Origin: Thermoplasmata archaeon
GTDB taxonomy: Archaea > Thermoplasmatota > Thermoplasmata > RBG-16-68-12
DNA: 11,777 bases
NCBI GenBank assembly: GCA_021788795.1
Contig: JAJYKG010000047.1
Span: 1-11,777, forward strand
Direction of reading: 5' to 3'
Shown: positions 1-7,493 of the stretch, one piece after another
Layout: every line of letters begins with the position of its first letter
Numbering within the stretch: position 1 is the stretch's first letter
Notes under the pieces: generated by a model
What the model saw: only the letters and a program-made list of their open reading frames with translations
Database searches by the model: none
What the model was told of the DNA's origin: nothing
Made by a program: the position numbers and the translations under genes

Positions 1-675
1 GTCCACGACGCCGCGCAGGCGGAGCTCTTCTTCGAGACCATGGAGGTCGGCGTGGACGGCGTCCTCCTCACGCCGCGGGACCCGAAGGAGGTGCGCGCCC
101 TGCGGGAGCTCGTCGAGTCCCGTCCGGAGACGGTCCCCCTCGTCGCGGCTCAGATCACGGACGTCCGCGCCCTCGGCCTGGGCGACCGCGTGTGCGTGGA
201 CACCTGCTCGATCCTCCGGGACGGCGAGGGGATCCTCGTGGGGAACGCCGCGTCCGCGCTGTTCCTCGTCCACGCGGAGACGATCGAGTCCGGCTACGTC
301 GCCCCGCGCCCCTTCCGGGTGAACGCCGGTCCGGTCCACGCGTACGTCCTCCTGCCAGACAGCTCCACGAAATACCTGAGCGAGCTGCGCGCCGGAGACG
401 AGGTCCTCGCGGTCGACGCCCGCGGCGCGTCTCGGGGCGCGATCGTGGGCCGCGTGAAGATCGAACGACGGCCGCTCGTCCTCGTCGAGGCGGAGGCGGA
501 CGGCGGACGCATGAGCACGATCGTGCAGAACGCGGAGACGATCCGCTTCGTCACGCCGGAGGGGAAGGCCCTCTCCGTCAGCTCCCTGCGCCGGGGCGAC
601 ACGATCCTCGTCCACCGGGAGGAGGGCGGACGGCATTTCGGCATGCGGATCCGAGAGACGATCACGGAGCGGTGA
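1..675 (+). CDS. aroB': 3-dehydroquinate synthase type II (archaeal AroB'), C-terminal part
   Basis: The reading frame is open from base 1, so the N-terminal part lies outside the window; 224 residues are visible, against about 330-370 in the full family. The protein matches, from memory, the C-terminal two thirds of MJ1249: DRVCVDTCS at visible residues 62-70, RPFRVNAGPVHAY at 103-115, VGRVKIERRPLVLVEAE at 149-165, and an ending with RHFGM followed by RETI. Members of this family convert 2-amino-3,7-dideoxy-D-threo-hept-6-ulosonate to 3-dehydroquinate by NAD-dependent oxidative deamination and cyclisation. It is unrelated to bacterial AroB, which uses DAHP. It is the first visible gene of the aro operon; the stop is 4 nt before aroDE. 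Its presence implies that the host makes dehydroquinate from aspartate semialdehyde, which fits asd and lysC further down. The family call is very secure; cofactor and substrate are taken from family knowledge. Confidence 0.95.
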   Translation, partial: VHDAAQAELFFETMEVGVDGVLLTPRDPKEVRALRELVESRPETVPLVAAQITDVRALGLGDRVCVDTCSILRDGEGILVGNAASALFLVHAETIESGYVAPRPFRVNAGPVHAYVLLPDSSTKYLSELRAGDEVLAVDARGASRGAIVGRVKIERRPLVLVEAEADGGRMSTIVQNAETIRFVTPEGKALSVSSLRRGDTILVHREEGGRHFGMRIRETITER

Positions 676-679
676 GACG

Positions 680-2155
680 GTGCACGTGGCGGCGGTCATC
701 GCGGCGGGGACGGCGGGCGAGGCGGAGCAGCAGGCGCGCGCCTGCCTCCGCCGCGGCGCGGACCTCGTGGAGTTCCGCATCGACGCGCTGCGCCACCCGA
801 CCGCGGGCGACCTCAAGCGGCTCGCCTCCGCCCTCGGGCCGCGGGCCATCGCGACCCTGCGGTCCCCCGCACAGGGAGGCTTCCGCGGCGTCGACCGGGA
901 CGCGCGGCACGCGCTCCTCCTCGAGGCCTGCCGCCTCCCGTTCCGCTACGTCGACGCCGAGCTGACGACCGACGCGGAGCGCCTCGCGGAGTACGCGAAG
1001 CTCGCGAAGAGCCGCGCGAAGGACCTCATCGTCTCCCACCACTTCAGCGCCCCCGCGTCCCCGGAGGAGGTGGGCGGGATCCTCGACGCCTGCCTGGCCC
1101 AGGGGCGCGTCGGGAAGGTCGCCGTCCCCGTGGCCACCGTGGAGGAGGCCGCGGCCCTCGTGGACCTCGCGCGGGACCGCTCCTCGTCGCGCTTCGCCCT
1201 CGTCGGCATGGGAGCGGCGGGCATGCTCACGCGGGCCCTCGCCGCGGATACGGGGCAGGAGATCCAGTACGCGACCGGCAACCGCGAGACGGCCGCGGGG
1301 CAGCTCGGCCTCGACGCGGCCCTCCGGGTGCGGTCCAAGGATGCCTTCGTCCTCGGGATCCTCGGCCGTCCCCTCGGCCACTCCTTCTCCCCGGAGATCC
1401 ACGAGGCCGCCCTCCAGGCCGTGCACCTGCCGGGCGTCTACCTGCCGTTCGACGTCGCCGAGGCGTCCCTCGAGTCCTTCCTGTCCACCGCGGACGGGCT
1501 GCACGTTCGCGGGCTCAACGTCACGATCCCGTACAAGGAGAAGGTCGCGGGCCTCATGGACGAGCTCGATGGGGATGCGGAGGCCCTCGAGGCCGTGAAC
1601 ACGGTGGTCCTCCACGAGGGCTGGGCGAAGGGTCACAACACGGACACGTACGGCTTCCGGACGTCCCTCCGCTCCCTCGGCCTGCGCCTCGGCGGGCGCC
1701 GCGTCCTCGTCGTCGGCGCGGGGGGCGCCGCGAAGGCGGTTGTCCATGTCCTCCTGCGGGAGGGCGCCGAGGTGGCGGTCGCGAACCGTACGGCGGTGCG
1801 GGCCGAGGCCCTGGTGGACGCCTTCGACGACGATGTCGGTCTCCTCGCGCCCGAGGAGGCACCGCGCAAGGGGCCCTGGGACCTCCTCGTGAACGCCACG
1901 CCGGCCGGGACGGCGGGCATGGAGGCCGTCCTGCCCGTCCCCGAGGCTGTGCTGGACCGCACGGCCTTCGTCTACGACCTCGTGTACAATCCGCCGGAGA
2001 CGCCGCTCCTGGCCGCGGCGAAGCGGCGCGGGGTGCGCGGGACGAACGGCCTGGAGATGCTCCTCCAGCAGGCCGCCCAGTCCTTCGAGCTCTGGACGGG
2101 CAAATCGGCGCCCTACGAGGCGATGCGGCGCGCCGCCTGGGAGGCCGCGGCATGA
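680..2155 (+). CDS. aroDE: Bifunctional type I 3-dehydroquinate dehydratase / shikimate dehydrogenase (AroD-AroE fusion)
   Basis: A 491-residue fusion catalysing two consecutive steps, dehydroquinate to dehydroshikimate to shikimate (NADPH-dependent). Residues 1 to about 215 are a type I AroD barrel: EFRID at 31-35, VSHH at 118-121 (catalytic His, probably 121), Schiff-base Lys146 in GKVAVP, Arg185, and the lid motif ending in GQ at 207-208. Residues about 222-491 are AroE: shikimate-binding SFSP at 235-238, NVTIPYK with catalytic Lys286, NTD with Asp322, the dinucleotide loop GAGGAAK at 346-352, and NRT at 369-371, which in AroE reads the NADP phosphate. The start is GTG at 680, 4 nt after the previous stop and just after a GGTGA; the next ATG-type alternatives would cut into the first strand. 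The AroD Glu86 position is Gln65 (see findings). The AroD-then-AroE order also occurs in plants and chlamydiae; here it sits in an archaeal operon. Confidence 0.95.
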   Translation: MHVAAVIAAGTAGEAEQQARACLRRGADLVEFRIDALRHPTAGDLKRLASALGPRAIATLRSPAQGGFRGVDRDARHALLLEACRLPFRYVDAELTTDAERLAEYAKLAKSRAKDLIVSHHFSAPASPEEVGGILDACLAQGRVGKVAVPVATVEEAAALVDLARDRSSSRFALVGMGAAGMLTRALAADTGQEIQYATGNRETAAGQLGLDAALRVRSKDAFVLGILGRPLGHSFSPEIHEAALQAVHLPGVYLPFDVAEASLESFLSTADGLHVRGLNVTIPYKEKVAGLMDELDGDAEALEAVNTVVLHEGWAKGHNTDTYGFRTSLRSLGLRLGGRRVLVVGAGGAAKAVVHVLLREGAEVAVANRTAVRAEALVDAFDDDVGLLAPEEAPRKGPWDLLVNATPAGTAGMEAVLPVPEAVLDRTAFVYDLVYNPPETPLLAAAKRRGVRGTNGLEMLLQQAAQSFELWTGKSAPYEAMRRAAWEAAA

Positions 2156-3009
2156 GGGCCCAGGCCACGTGCTTCGGGGCGGGGACCCTCGTCAACGCGA
2201 TCGCGACGCGGAAGGGCGCCGCCTTCGGGCTCGCCCTCCGGGCGACCGCCGTCGCCGAATCCCTCCCGAGGGCCGAGGGCGTCCGCGTCCAGGTCGCAGG
2301 GAGCGTGGACCCGACCTTGGCCATGGGGTGCGTGCAGCGCGTCCTGCGGCGGAGCCGCCGACGGGCGGGTCTGGCCGTCCGCGTGGACTCCGAGATCCCC
2401 GTGTCCCGGGGCCTGAAGAGCAGCTCCGCCGTGGCCAACGCGGTCGTCCTGGCGTCCGCCCGCGCCCTCGGGCTCGAGCTGGAACCGCTCCAGATCATCG
2501 GCATCGGCATCGAGGCGGCTCTCGAGGCGAAGGTGACCGTCACCGGCGCCTTCGACGACGCCTGCGCCTCGTTCTTCGGCGGCATCGTCGTCACGGACAA
2601 CGCCGCGCGGGAGATCGTGAAGGCGGACCGCTTCCCCGGGGACCTCATGGCCGTCCTCCACATCCCGAAGCGCGCGATCCCGAAGCCGAGCCTGGCGGCC
2701 AAGGACTTCTCCTCCATCCGGCCCCAGGTCGAGGAGGCGTACCGCCTCGCCCTACGGGGCGAGTACTTCCGCGCCCTGGAGCGGAACAGCGCCGCCTACG
2801 CGCCGATCCTCGAGGTCGACGAGTCACCGGCCCGCCGCGCCCGCGCCGCTGGCGCCGTGGCCGCGGGCATCACCGGGGCCGGCCCCGCGATCCTCGCGCT
2901 CGCCAAGCCTGCCCACGTGGAGAGCGTCGCCCGCGCCCTGGACGACGGGGAGGCCGAGGTGCGCGTGGCGAGCCTGAACACGGTCGAGTCGCGGGAGGTC
3001 GCGCCATGA
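2152..3009 (+). CDS. aroK: Shikimate kinase, archaeal GHMP-superfamily type
   Basis: This 285-residue protein phosphorylates shikimate to shikimate 3-phosphate with ATP. It is a GHMP kinase, not the P-loop AroK of bacteria. The ATP-binding motif IPVSRGLKSSSA lies at residues 82-93, the motif TGAFDDACAS at 131-140 follows, and the third GHMP motif GITGAGPA is at 239-246. The length matches the archaeal shikimate kinase family (about 280-290). The ATG at 2152 overlaps the aroDE stop by 4 nt (ATGA) and has a clear Shine-Dalgarno GGGAGG at 2139-2144. Its place between aroDE and aroA agrees with the reaction order. Homoserine kinase and mevalonate kinase are also GHMP enzymes, but the GLKSSSA form and the context favour shikimate kinase strongly. 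Confidence 0.95.
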   Translation: MRAQATCFGAGTLVNAIATRKGAAFGLALRATAVAESLPRAEGVRVQVAGSVDPTLAMGCVQRVLRRSRRRAGLAVRVDSEIPVSRGLKSSSAVANAVVLASARALGLELEPLQIIGIGIEAALEAKVTVTGAFDDACASFFGGIVVTDNAAREIVKADRFPGDLMAVLHIPKRAIPKPSLAAKDFSSIRPQVEEAYRLALRGEYFRALERNSAAYAPILEVDESPARRARAAGAVAAGITGAGPAILALAKPAHVESVARALDDGEAEVRVASLNTVESREVAP

Positions 3010-4277
3010 GGCTCCGCGTCCGGGCCTCCGTGGTCCGCGGGAGCGTCCGAGCGCCGCCGTCGAAGAGCTACATGCACCGCGCTCTCCTTCTGGCCGCCCT
3101 CTCCGGCGGTCCCTGCCGCATCGAGCGTCCGCTCCTCTCGGAGGACACGGAGGCCACCCGGGCCGGAATCGAGGCCCTGGGGGCCCGCGTGGACCGGCTC
3201 AAGGACGGTCTCCGCATCGAGTGCGGTCGGCTCCGCGCTCCTTCGCACGAGATCGATGCCCGCAACTCGGGGACGACCTTGCGTCTCCTCACGGGCGTCG
3301 TCGCCCTCCTCCCCGGAACCACCGTGCTCACCGGGGACGCGAGCCTCCGGCAGCGTCCCATGGGCCCGCTCCTCGAGGCGCTCCGCGCGCTCGGGGCCCG
3401 CACCCGCGCCCTCGGGCCCGACGGGCGACCGCCGGTGGAGGTGGGCGGCCCGATGCGCGGCGGCCGCGTGACCGTCCCGGGGTCCGTGAGCTCCCAGTTC
3501 CTCTCCAGCCTGCTCCTCGCCGGCCCGCTCGCCCCGGAGGCGACCGACCTCCGCGTGGCCCCGCCAATCGTCTCGGAGCCGTATCTCGAGATGACGCGGC
3601 ACATGGTCCGCCGGTTCGGCGGCACGATCGAGGGCGACGGGACGGAGATCCACATCCCCGGCGGGCAGCGCTACACCGCAACGGACTTCGAGGTCCCCGG
3701 GGACTTCTCCTCGGCCGCGTTCCCCCTCGTCGCCGCGGCCGCTGGCGAGGGAGACGTGACCGTGACGGGCCTGGACGCGTCGCTCCCCCAGGGCGACCGC
3801 CGCATCGTGGACCTGCTCCGCGCCTTCGGCGCCGAGGTCCACGAGACGGACGGCGCCGTCCGGGTCCGCGGCGCTTCCCTCCGGGCGCAGACGGTCGACC
3901 TGGGCGCGACGCCAGACCTCTTCCCCGTCCTCGCGGTGCTCGCGACGCAGGCCCAGGGGGAGTCGCGCTTCGTGAACGGCGCGCACCTGCGGCTCAAGGA
4001 GAGCGACCGGATCGAGTCGACCGTCGCCATCCTGGCCGCGATGGGTGCGGACATCGGGGCCACGCCGGACGGCTGCGTGGTCCGCGGGCCTGCGCGCCTC
4101 CAGGGGGCCCACGTGGATGCCCGCGGGGACCACCGCGTCCTCATGGCGGCCGCGGTCGCAGGGCTGGTGGCCGAGGACCCCGTCCTCGTCACGGACCCCG
4201 AGTCCTACCGGGTCTCCTACCCGACGTTCCTCGAGGATTTCCGCGCCCTGGGGGCGGACCTGGAGGTGATCCCGTGA
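3006..4277 (+). CDS. aroA: 3-phosphoshikimate 1-carboxyvinyltransferase (EPSP synthase)
   Basis: EPSP synthase joins PEP and shikimate 3-phosphate. The product is 423 residues, close to E. coli AroA (427). The motifs appear in the usual order: PPSKSYMHRA at 17-26, RNSGTTLRLLTG at 86-97, LRQRPMGPL at 114-122, SSQFLSSLLLAGPL at 162-175, catalytic Asp304 in PDLFPVLAVLA, RLKESDRIE at 329-337 (Lys331, Glu332), and GDHRVLMA at 374-381. The frame is open far upstream inside aroK, but the ATG at 3006 is chosen because it gives the normal N-terminus, forms an ATGA overlap with the aroK stop and follows a Shine-Dalgarno GGGAGGT at 2993-2999. Nothing in the active site looks unusual. Confidence 0.97.
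   Translation: MRLRVRASVVRGSVRAPPSKSYMHRALLLAALSGGPCRIERPLLSEDTEATRAGIEALGARVDRLKDGLRIECGRLRAPSHEIDARNSGTTLRLLTGVVALLPGTTVLTGDASLRQRPMGPLLEALRALGARTRALGPDGRPPVEVGGPMRGGRVTVPGSVSSQFLSSLLLAGPLAPEATDLRVAPPIVSEPYLEMTRHMVRRFGGTIEGDGTEIHIPGGQRYTATDFEVPGDFSSAAFPLVAAAAGEGDVTVTGLDASLPQGDRRIVDLLRAFGAEVHETDGAVRVRGASLRAQTVDLGATPDLFPVLAVLATQAQGESRFVNGAHLRLKESDRIESTVAILAAMGADIGATPDGCVVRGPARLQGAHVDARGDHRVLMAAAVAGLVAEDPVLVTDPESYRVSYPTFLEDFRALGADLEVIP
4262..4270 (+). promoter_or_regulatory. Strong Shine-Dalgarno that sets the aroC GTG start
   Basis: GGAGGTGAT lies inside the last codons of aroA, 7 nt from the end of GGAGG to the GTG at 4274. It is complementary to the usual 3' end of archaeal 16S rRNA (AUCACCUCC). 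It supports the GTG over any internal ATG and suggests that reinitiation at the GTGA overlap is efficient. Confidence 0.8.
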
Positions 4278-5347
4278 ACACGTTCGGAACGCGCTACCGC
4301 ACCTTGATCTTCGGCACGAGCCACGGCCCCTTCGTCGGGTGCACGATCGAAGGACTCCGTGCCGGCACTCGGGTCGACGCCGCCTACGTCCAGGCGCAGC
4401 TCGACCGCCGGCGCCCGGGGCAGAGCCTCGTCACGAGCCAGCGGAAGGAGGCGGACCGCGTCGAGTTCGCCGAGGGCCTCGCGGACGACGGGGCCACGGG
4501 CGAGCCCATCGTGGCGATCCTCCGCAACGAGGACGTCCAGTCCCAGTCCTACGTCGACGTGGGCCGGATCCCGCGCCCGGGGCACGGCGACTTCACGGCT
4601 CAGGTGAAGTACGGGGGGAGGAGCGACCTCCGGGGCGGAGGCCAGCTCTCGGGCCGCATGACCGCGCCCCTCGTCGTGTCCGGCGCGGTCGCGCGGCAGG
4701 TCCTCCTTCCGCGCGGCATCCGCTTCTACGCCCATGCCGCGCAGATCGGCACCGTCACGAGTCGTCCCGTCACCGTCGCCGAGATCGAGGCGAACGTGGA
4801 GCGCACCCCCGTCCGCTGCGCCGACCTCGAGGCCGCGGACCGGATGGTCGCCGAGGTCGAGGCCGCGCGGATGGGCCGCGACAGCGTGGGCGGAATCATC
4901 GAGGCGTGGATCACGGGCCTTCCGGTCGGCGTGGGCGAGCCCTTCTTCGATTCCGTCGAGGCAAGCCTGGCCCACCTGCTCTTCTCGATCCCCGCGGTCA
5001 AGGGCGTGGACTTCGGCGCGGGCTTCCGCGCCGCCTCGATGCGGGGGAGCGAGCACAACGATCCCTTCGCCGTCGCGGACGGCCGCGTCGTCACGGAGAC
5101 GAATCACGCGGGCGGGATCCTCGGCGGGATCACGGACGGCATGCCCGTGACCTTCCGCGTCGTCGTCAAGCCGACGGCCTCGATCGCCAGGCCGCAGCGC
5201 TCCGTGGACCTCGAGGCGATGAAGCCCGCGGAGACCGTCGTCACGGGCCGGCACGACCCGTGCATCGTCCCCCGCGCCGTGCCCGTCGTGGAGAACGCCG
5301 CGGCGATGTCCGTCCTCGACCTGATGCTCCAGGGAGGTTTCGTATGA
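4274..5347 (+). CDS. aroC: Chorismate synthase
   Basis: Converts EPSP to chorismate using reduced FMN, which is not consumed overall. The 357 residues contain the three signature regions: GTSHGPFVGCTIEG at 14-27 with conserved His17, the segment from RPGHGDF at 101-107 through KYGG to RGGGQLSGRMTA at 120-131 with His104, and RHDPCIVPRAVPVVE at 326-340. RPGQSL at 47-52, GSEHNDPF at 258-265 and NHAGGILGGITDG at 277-289 are also standard. The start is GTG at 4274, overlapping the aroA stop as GTGA, and is set by a near-perfect Shine-Dalgarno. The last common enzyme of the pathway is followed directly by tyrA, which uses its product. No separate flavin reductase is seen in the window. Confidence 0.97.
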   Translation: MNTFGTRYRTLIFGTSHGPFVGCTIEGLRAGTRVDAAYVQAQLDRRRPGQSLVTSQRKEADRVEFAEGLADDGATGEPIVAILRNEDVQSQSYVDVGRIPRPGHGDFTAQVKYGGRSDLRGGGQLSGRMTAPLVVSGAVARQVLLPRGIRFYAHAAQIGTVTSRPVTVAEIEANVERTPVRCADLEAADRMVAEVEAARMGRDSVGGIIEAWITGLPVGVGEPFFDSVEASLAHLLFSIPAVKGVDFGAGFRAASMRGSEHNDPFAVADGRVVTETNHAGGILGGITDGMPVTFRVVVKPTASIARPQRSVDLEAMKPAETVVTGRHDPCIVPRAVPVVENAAAMSVLDLMLQGGFV

Positions 5348-6432
5348 GCGATCGGGAGATTGCGCGGCTCCGGGACGAGATCGCGGCCGTGGACGAGGAG
5401 ATCGTGGCCCTCGTGGCCCGGCGGCTCCACCTCGCGGAGGAGATCGGTCTGGAGAAGGAACTTTCGGGCCTCCCGGTCCGCGATGCCGGCGTGGAGGCGC
5501 TGGTCCGGTCCCGGCTCCTCGAGGCGTGCCGCGGACGCGGCGTCAGCGAGGCCTTCGCCGCCTCCCTGTCTCATCTCCTGGTCGAGGAGAGCGTGGGCCG
5601 CCAGGCCGGCGTCCGCCCGCCGGAGCCGCGGCCGCAGCGAGTGGCCGTCGTGGGCGGCGCGGGACGGATGGGCCGGTGGCTCTCGCGGTACCTCCGGGCC
5701 CGAGGCCATGACGTGGTCGTGAACGATCCCGCTGGAGCGGTGGAAGGCTTCCCCCTGGCGCCCGATCTCCGACGGGCCGTGGCCCGCGCCGACGTCGTCG
5801 CGGTGAGTGTGCCCCTGTCCGCTGCGGCCTCGGTCCTCCAGGAGATCGCGGACGTGGGGCCGCATGGCCTCGTGTTCGACCTCTGCAGCCTCAAGGCTCC
5901 CGTCGCCCCCGCCCTCCGTTCGATGGCCTCGGACGGCGTGCGGGTTGCGAGCGTCCATCCTCTCTTCGGTCCGGACGTCGGGCCCGCGTCCTCCGGCATG
6001 ATCCTCTTCAGCGACTGCGGGAGCGCCGCGGCCCTGCGGGAGGCGAAGGACCTCTTCCAGGAGACCGGGGCGGCGCTCGTCGACGTGCCCTTGGACCGTC
6101 ACGACCGGCTCATGGCGACCGTCCTCGGCCTCAGCCACCTGACCCTCCTGGCCTTCGCACGGGCCGCGGACGATCCGCTCGCCCCCCCGGGCCTCCGGCA
6201 CGCCGCGGGCACAACGTTCGCGCGCCTCGCGGCCGCGGCCGACCACCTCCTCGGCGATTCGCCGGAAATGCTCCGGGACATCCAGGCCCTCAATCCCCAC
6301 ACGCCCGAGGTCCTCCGGCGCCTCCGGGACGCGCTGGACGCCTGGGGCCGCGCGGCCGAGGATTCCGATGGGAAGGATTTCATCACGATGGTTGAACAGG
6401 CCCGCTCCTTCTTGGGAGGCCCGCACGCATGA
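5344..6432 (+). CDS. tyrA: Bifunctional chorismate mutase / prephenate dehydrogenase
   Basis: A 362-residue fusion taking chorismate through prephenate to 4-hydroxyphenylpyruvate for tyrosine. Residues 1 to about 88 are an AroQ helical chorismate mutase that aligns without gaps to the E. coli AroQ domain: Arg10, Arg27, Lys38, Asp47, Glu51, Ser83 and Gln87 match catalytic-site positions, while the Arg51 position is Val50 (see findings). Residues about 97-362 are prephenate dehydrogenase: Rossmann motif VVGGAGRMG at 102-110, an acidic residue Asp128 ending strand 2 (suggesting NAD), DLCSLKAP at 179-186, HPLFGPD at 205-211 with catalytic His205, and LGLSH at 261-265. The size and domain order resemble E. 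coli TyrA (373). No prephenate dehydratase domain follows. The ATG overlaps the aroC stop by 4 nt; Shine-Dalgarno GGAGGT is at 5333-5338. Confidence 0.94.
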   Translation: MSDREIARLRDEIAAVDEEIVALVARRLHLAEEIGLEKELSGLPVRDAGVEALVRSRLLEACRGRGVSEAFAASLSHLLVEESVGRQAGVRPPEPRPQRVAVVGGAGRMGRWLSRYLRARGHDVVVNDPAGAVEGFPLAPDLRRAVARADVVAVSVPLSAAASVLQEIADVGPHGLVFDLCSLKAPVAPALRSMASDGVRVASVHPLFGPDVGPASSGMILFSDCGSAAALREAKDLFQETGAALVDVPLDRHDRLMATVLGLSHLTLLAFARAADDPLAPPGLRHAAGTTFARLAAAADHLLGDSPEMLRDIQALNPHTPEVLRRLRDALDAWGRAAEDSDGKDFITMVEQARSFLGGPHA

Positions 6433-7493
6433 GCAAGATCCCCGTGGCCGTCCTCGGGGCGACCGGAAACATCGGCCAGCGGTTCGTGAGCCTGCTCCAG
6501 GACCACCCGTTCTTCGAGATCGCGGCGCTGTGCTCGAGCGAGGGCAAGGTCGGCGGCCGCCTCGCCGACTTCTGGCGCCTGGACGACGCCGCCCTGGACG
6601 CCGACGTCGGGGCGAGGGAGATCGAGCCGCTCGACGCACGCGTGCTGGCGCGGTCCGGCGCCGTCGCGGCCTTCAGCGCCCTGCCCCCGGAGGTCGCGGA
6701 CGGGCTCGAGGCGGAGGCCGCGCGCGCGGGCGCGAAGGTCTTCTCGAATGCCTCGTCACACCGCATGGAGGACGACGTGCCGCTCCTGGTCCCCGAGGTG
6801 AACCCGGACCACCTCCGCCTCGTGGAGCGCCAGGCGACGTTCGCCCGCGGCGGCTTCCTCACGACGAATCCGAACTGCTCCGTGACGGGCCTGGCCCTCG
6901 TCCTCAAGCCCCTCGCGGACGCGTTCGACTTCTCGGAGGCCCACGTGTCCACCTACCAGGCCCTCTCCGGCGCAGGCTATCCGGGCGTGCCGTCCCTGGA
7001 CATCCTGGCGAACGTGGTGCCCTTCATCGAGAGCGAGGAGGAGAAGATGCGGCAGGAGGCGAAGAAGATCCTCGGCACCCTTCGCGAGACGGTCGTGCCG
7101 AGCCCCCTGGACGTGTGGGCGAACTGCGCCCGGGTCCCCGTGCGCGAGGCGCACCTGGAGGCTGTCTCCATCCCCCTCCAGGAGCCCGTCGAGGCGGAGG
7201 ACGTGGCCCGTGCCCTCGCGTCGTTCCGTGGCGAGCCGCAGCGGCGCCGCCTTCCGACGGCCCCGCGGCAGCCCATCCTCGTCCGCTCGGAGCGGAACCG
7301 GCCGCAGCCGCTCCTCGACCTGAACGCGGGCGAGCCGGCTCGGGCCCGGGGCATGGCTGCGACCGTGGGCCGCATCCGGGTCACGGACCGCAACCTGCGG
7401 TTCTTCGTCCTCTCCCACAACACCCTCCGCGGCGGCGCGGGCGGGAGCGTCCTGAACGCCGAGCTGGCGGCCCGGAGGGGATACCTTGCCTGA
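6429..7493 (+). CDS. asd: Aspartate-semialdehyde dehydrogenase (archaeal/fungal type)
   Basis: Reduces aspartyl phosphate to aspartate semialdehyde with NADPH. The 354 residues show the NADP loop LGATGNIGQRF at 9-19, SNASSHRM at 106-113, the catalytic cysteine Cys150 in TNPNCSVTGL, SGAGYPGVPSLDILANVVPF at 180-199, and catalytic His242 in RVPVREAHLEAV. Those spacings are typical of the archaeal/fungal branch. The ATG at 6429 overlaps the tyrA stop (ATGA), with GGGAGG at 6414-6419. In this operon its product is best read as a precursor for the archaeal dehydroquinate route as well as for threonine, methionine and lysine. This role is inferred from the pathway and gene order. Confidence 0.95.
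   Translation: MSKIPVAVLGATGNIGQRFVSLLQDHPFFEIAALCSSEGKVGGRLADFWRLDDAALDADVGAREIEPLDARVLARSGAVAAFSALPPEVADGLEAEAARAGAKVFSNASSHRMEDDVPLLVPEVNPDHLRLVERQATFARGGFLTTNPNCSVTGLALVLKPLADAFDFSEAHVSTYQALSGAGYPGVPSLDILANVVPFIESEEEKMRQEAKKILGTLRETVVPSPLDVWANCARVPVREAHLEAVSIPLQEPVEAEDVARALASFRGEPQRRRLPTAPRQPILVRSERNRPQPLLDLNAGEPARARGMAATVGRIRVTDRNLRFFVLSHNTLRGGAGGSVLNAELAARRGYLA
7474..7480 (+). promoter_or_regulatory. Shine-Dalgarno supporting the TTG start of lysC
   Basis: GGAGGGG sits 5 nt upstream of the TTG at 7486. No ATG or GTG start is available before the essential KFGG motif at residues 9-12 of the kinase, so this site and the motif together decide the TTG start. Confidence 0.7.

Noticed and set aside
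662..1747. Long open frame on the minus strand opposite aroDE, and similar ones at 2796-4133, 4217-5254, 5104-6639 and 10051-11478
   Set aside because: They lie opposite well-supported genes and are rich in Arg, Gly, Pro and Ala with no family motif. Long antisense frames are expected where third positions are nearly always G or C.
2169..3005. Upstream extension of the aroA frame through the aroK gene
   Set aside because: The translation is arginine/proline-rich noise. The normal EPSP synthase N-terminus, ATGA overlap and Shine-Dalgarno all place the start at 3006.
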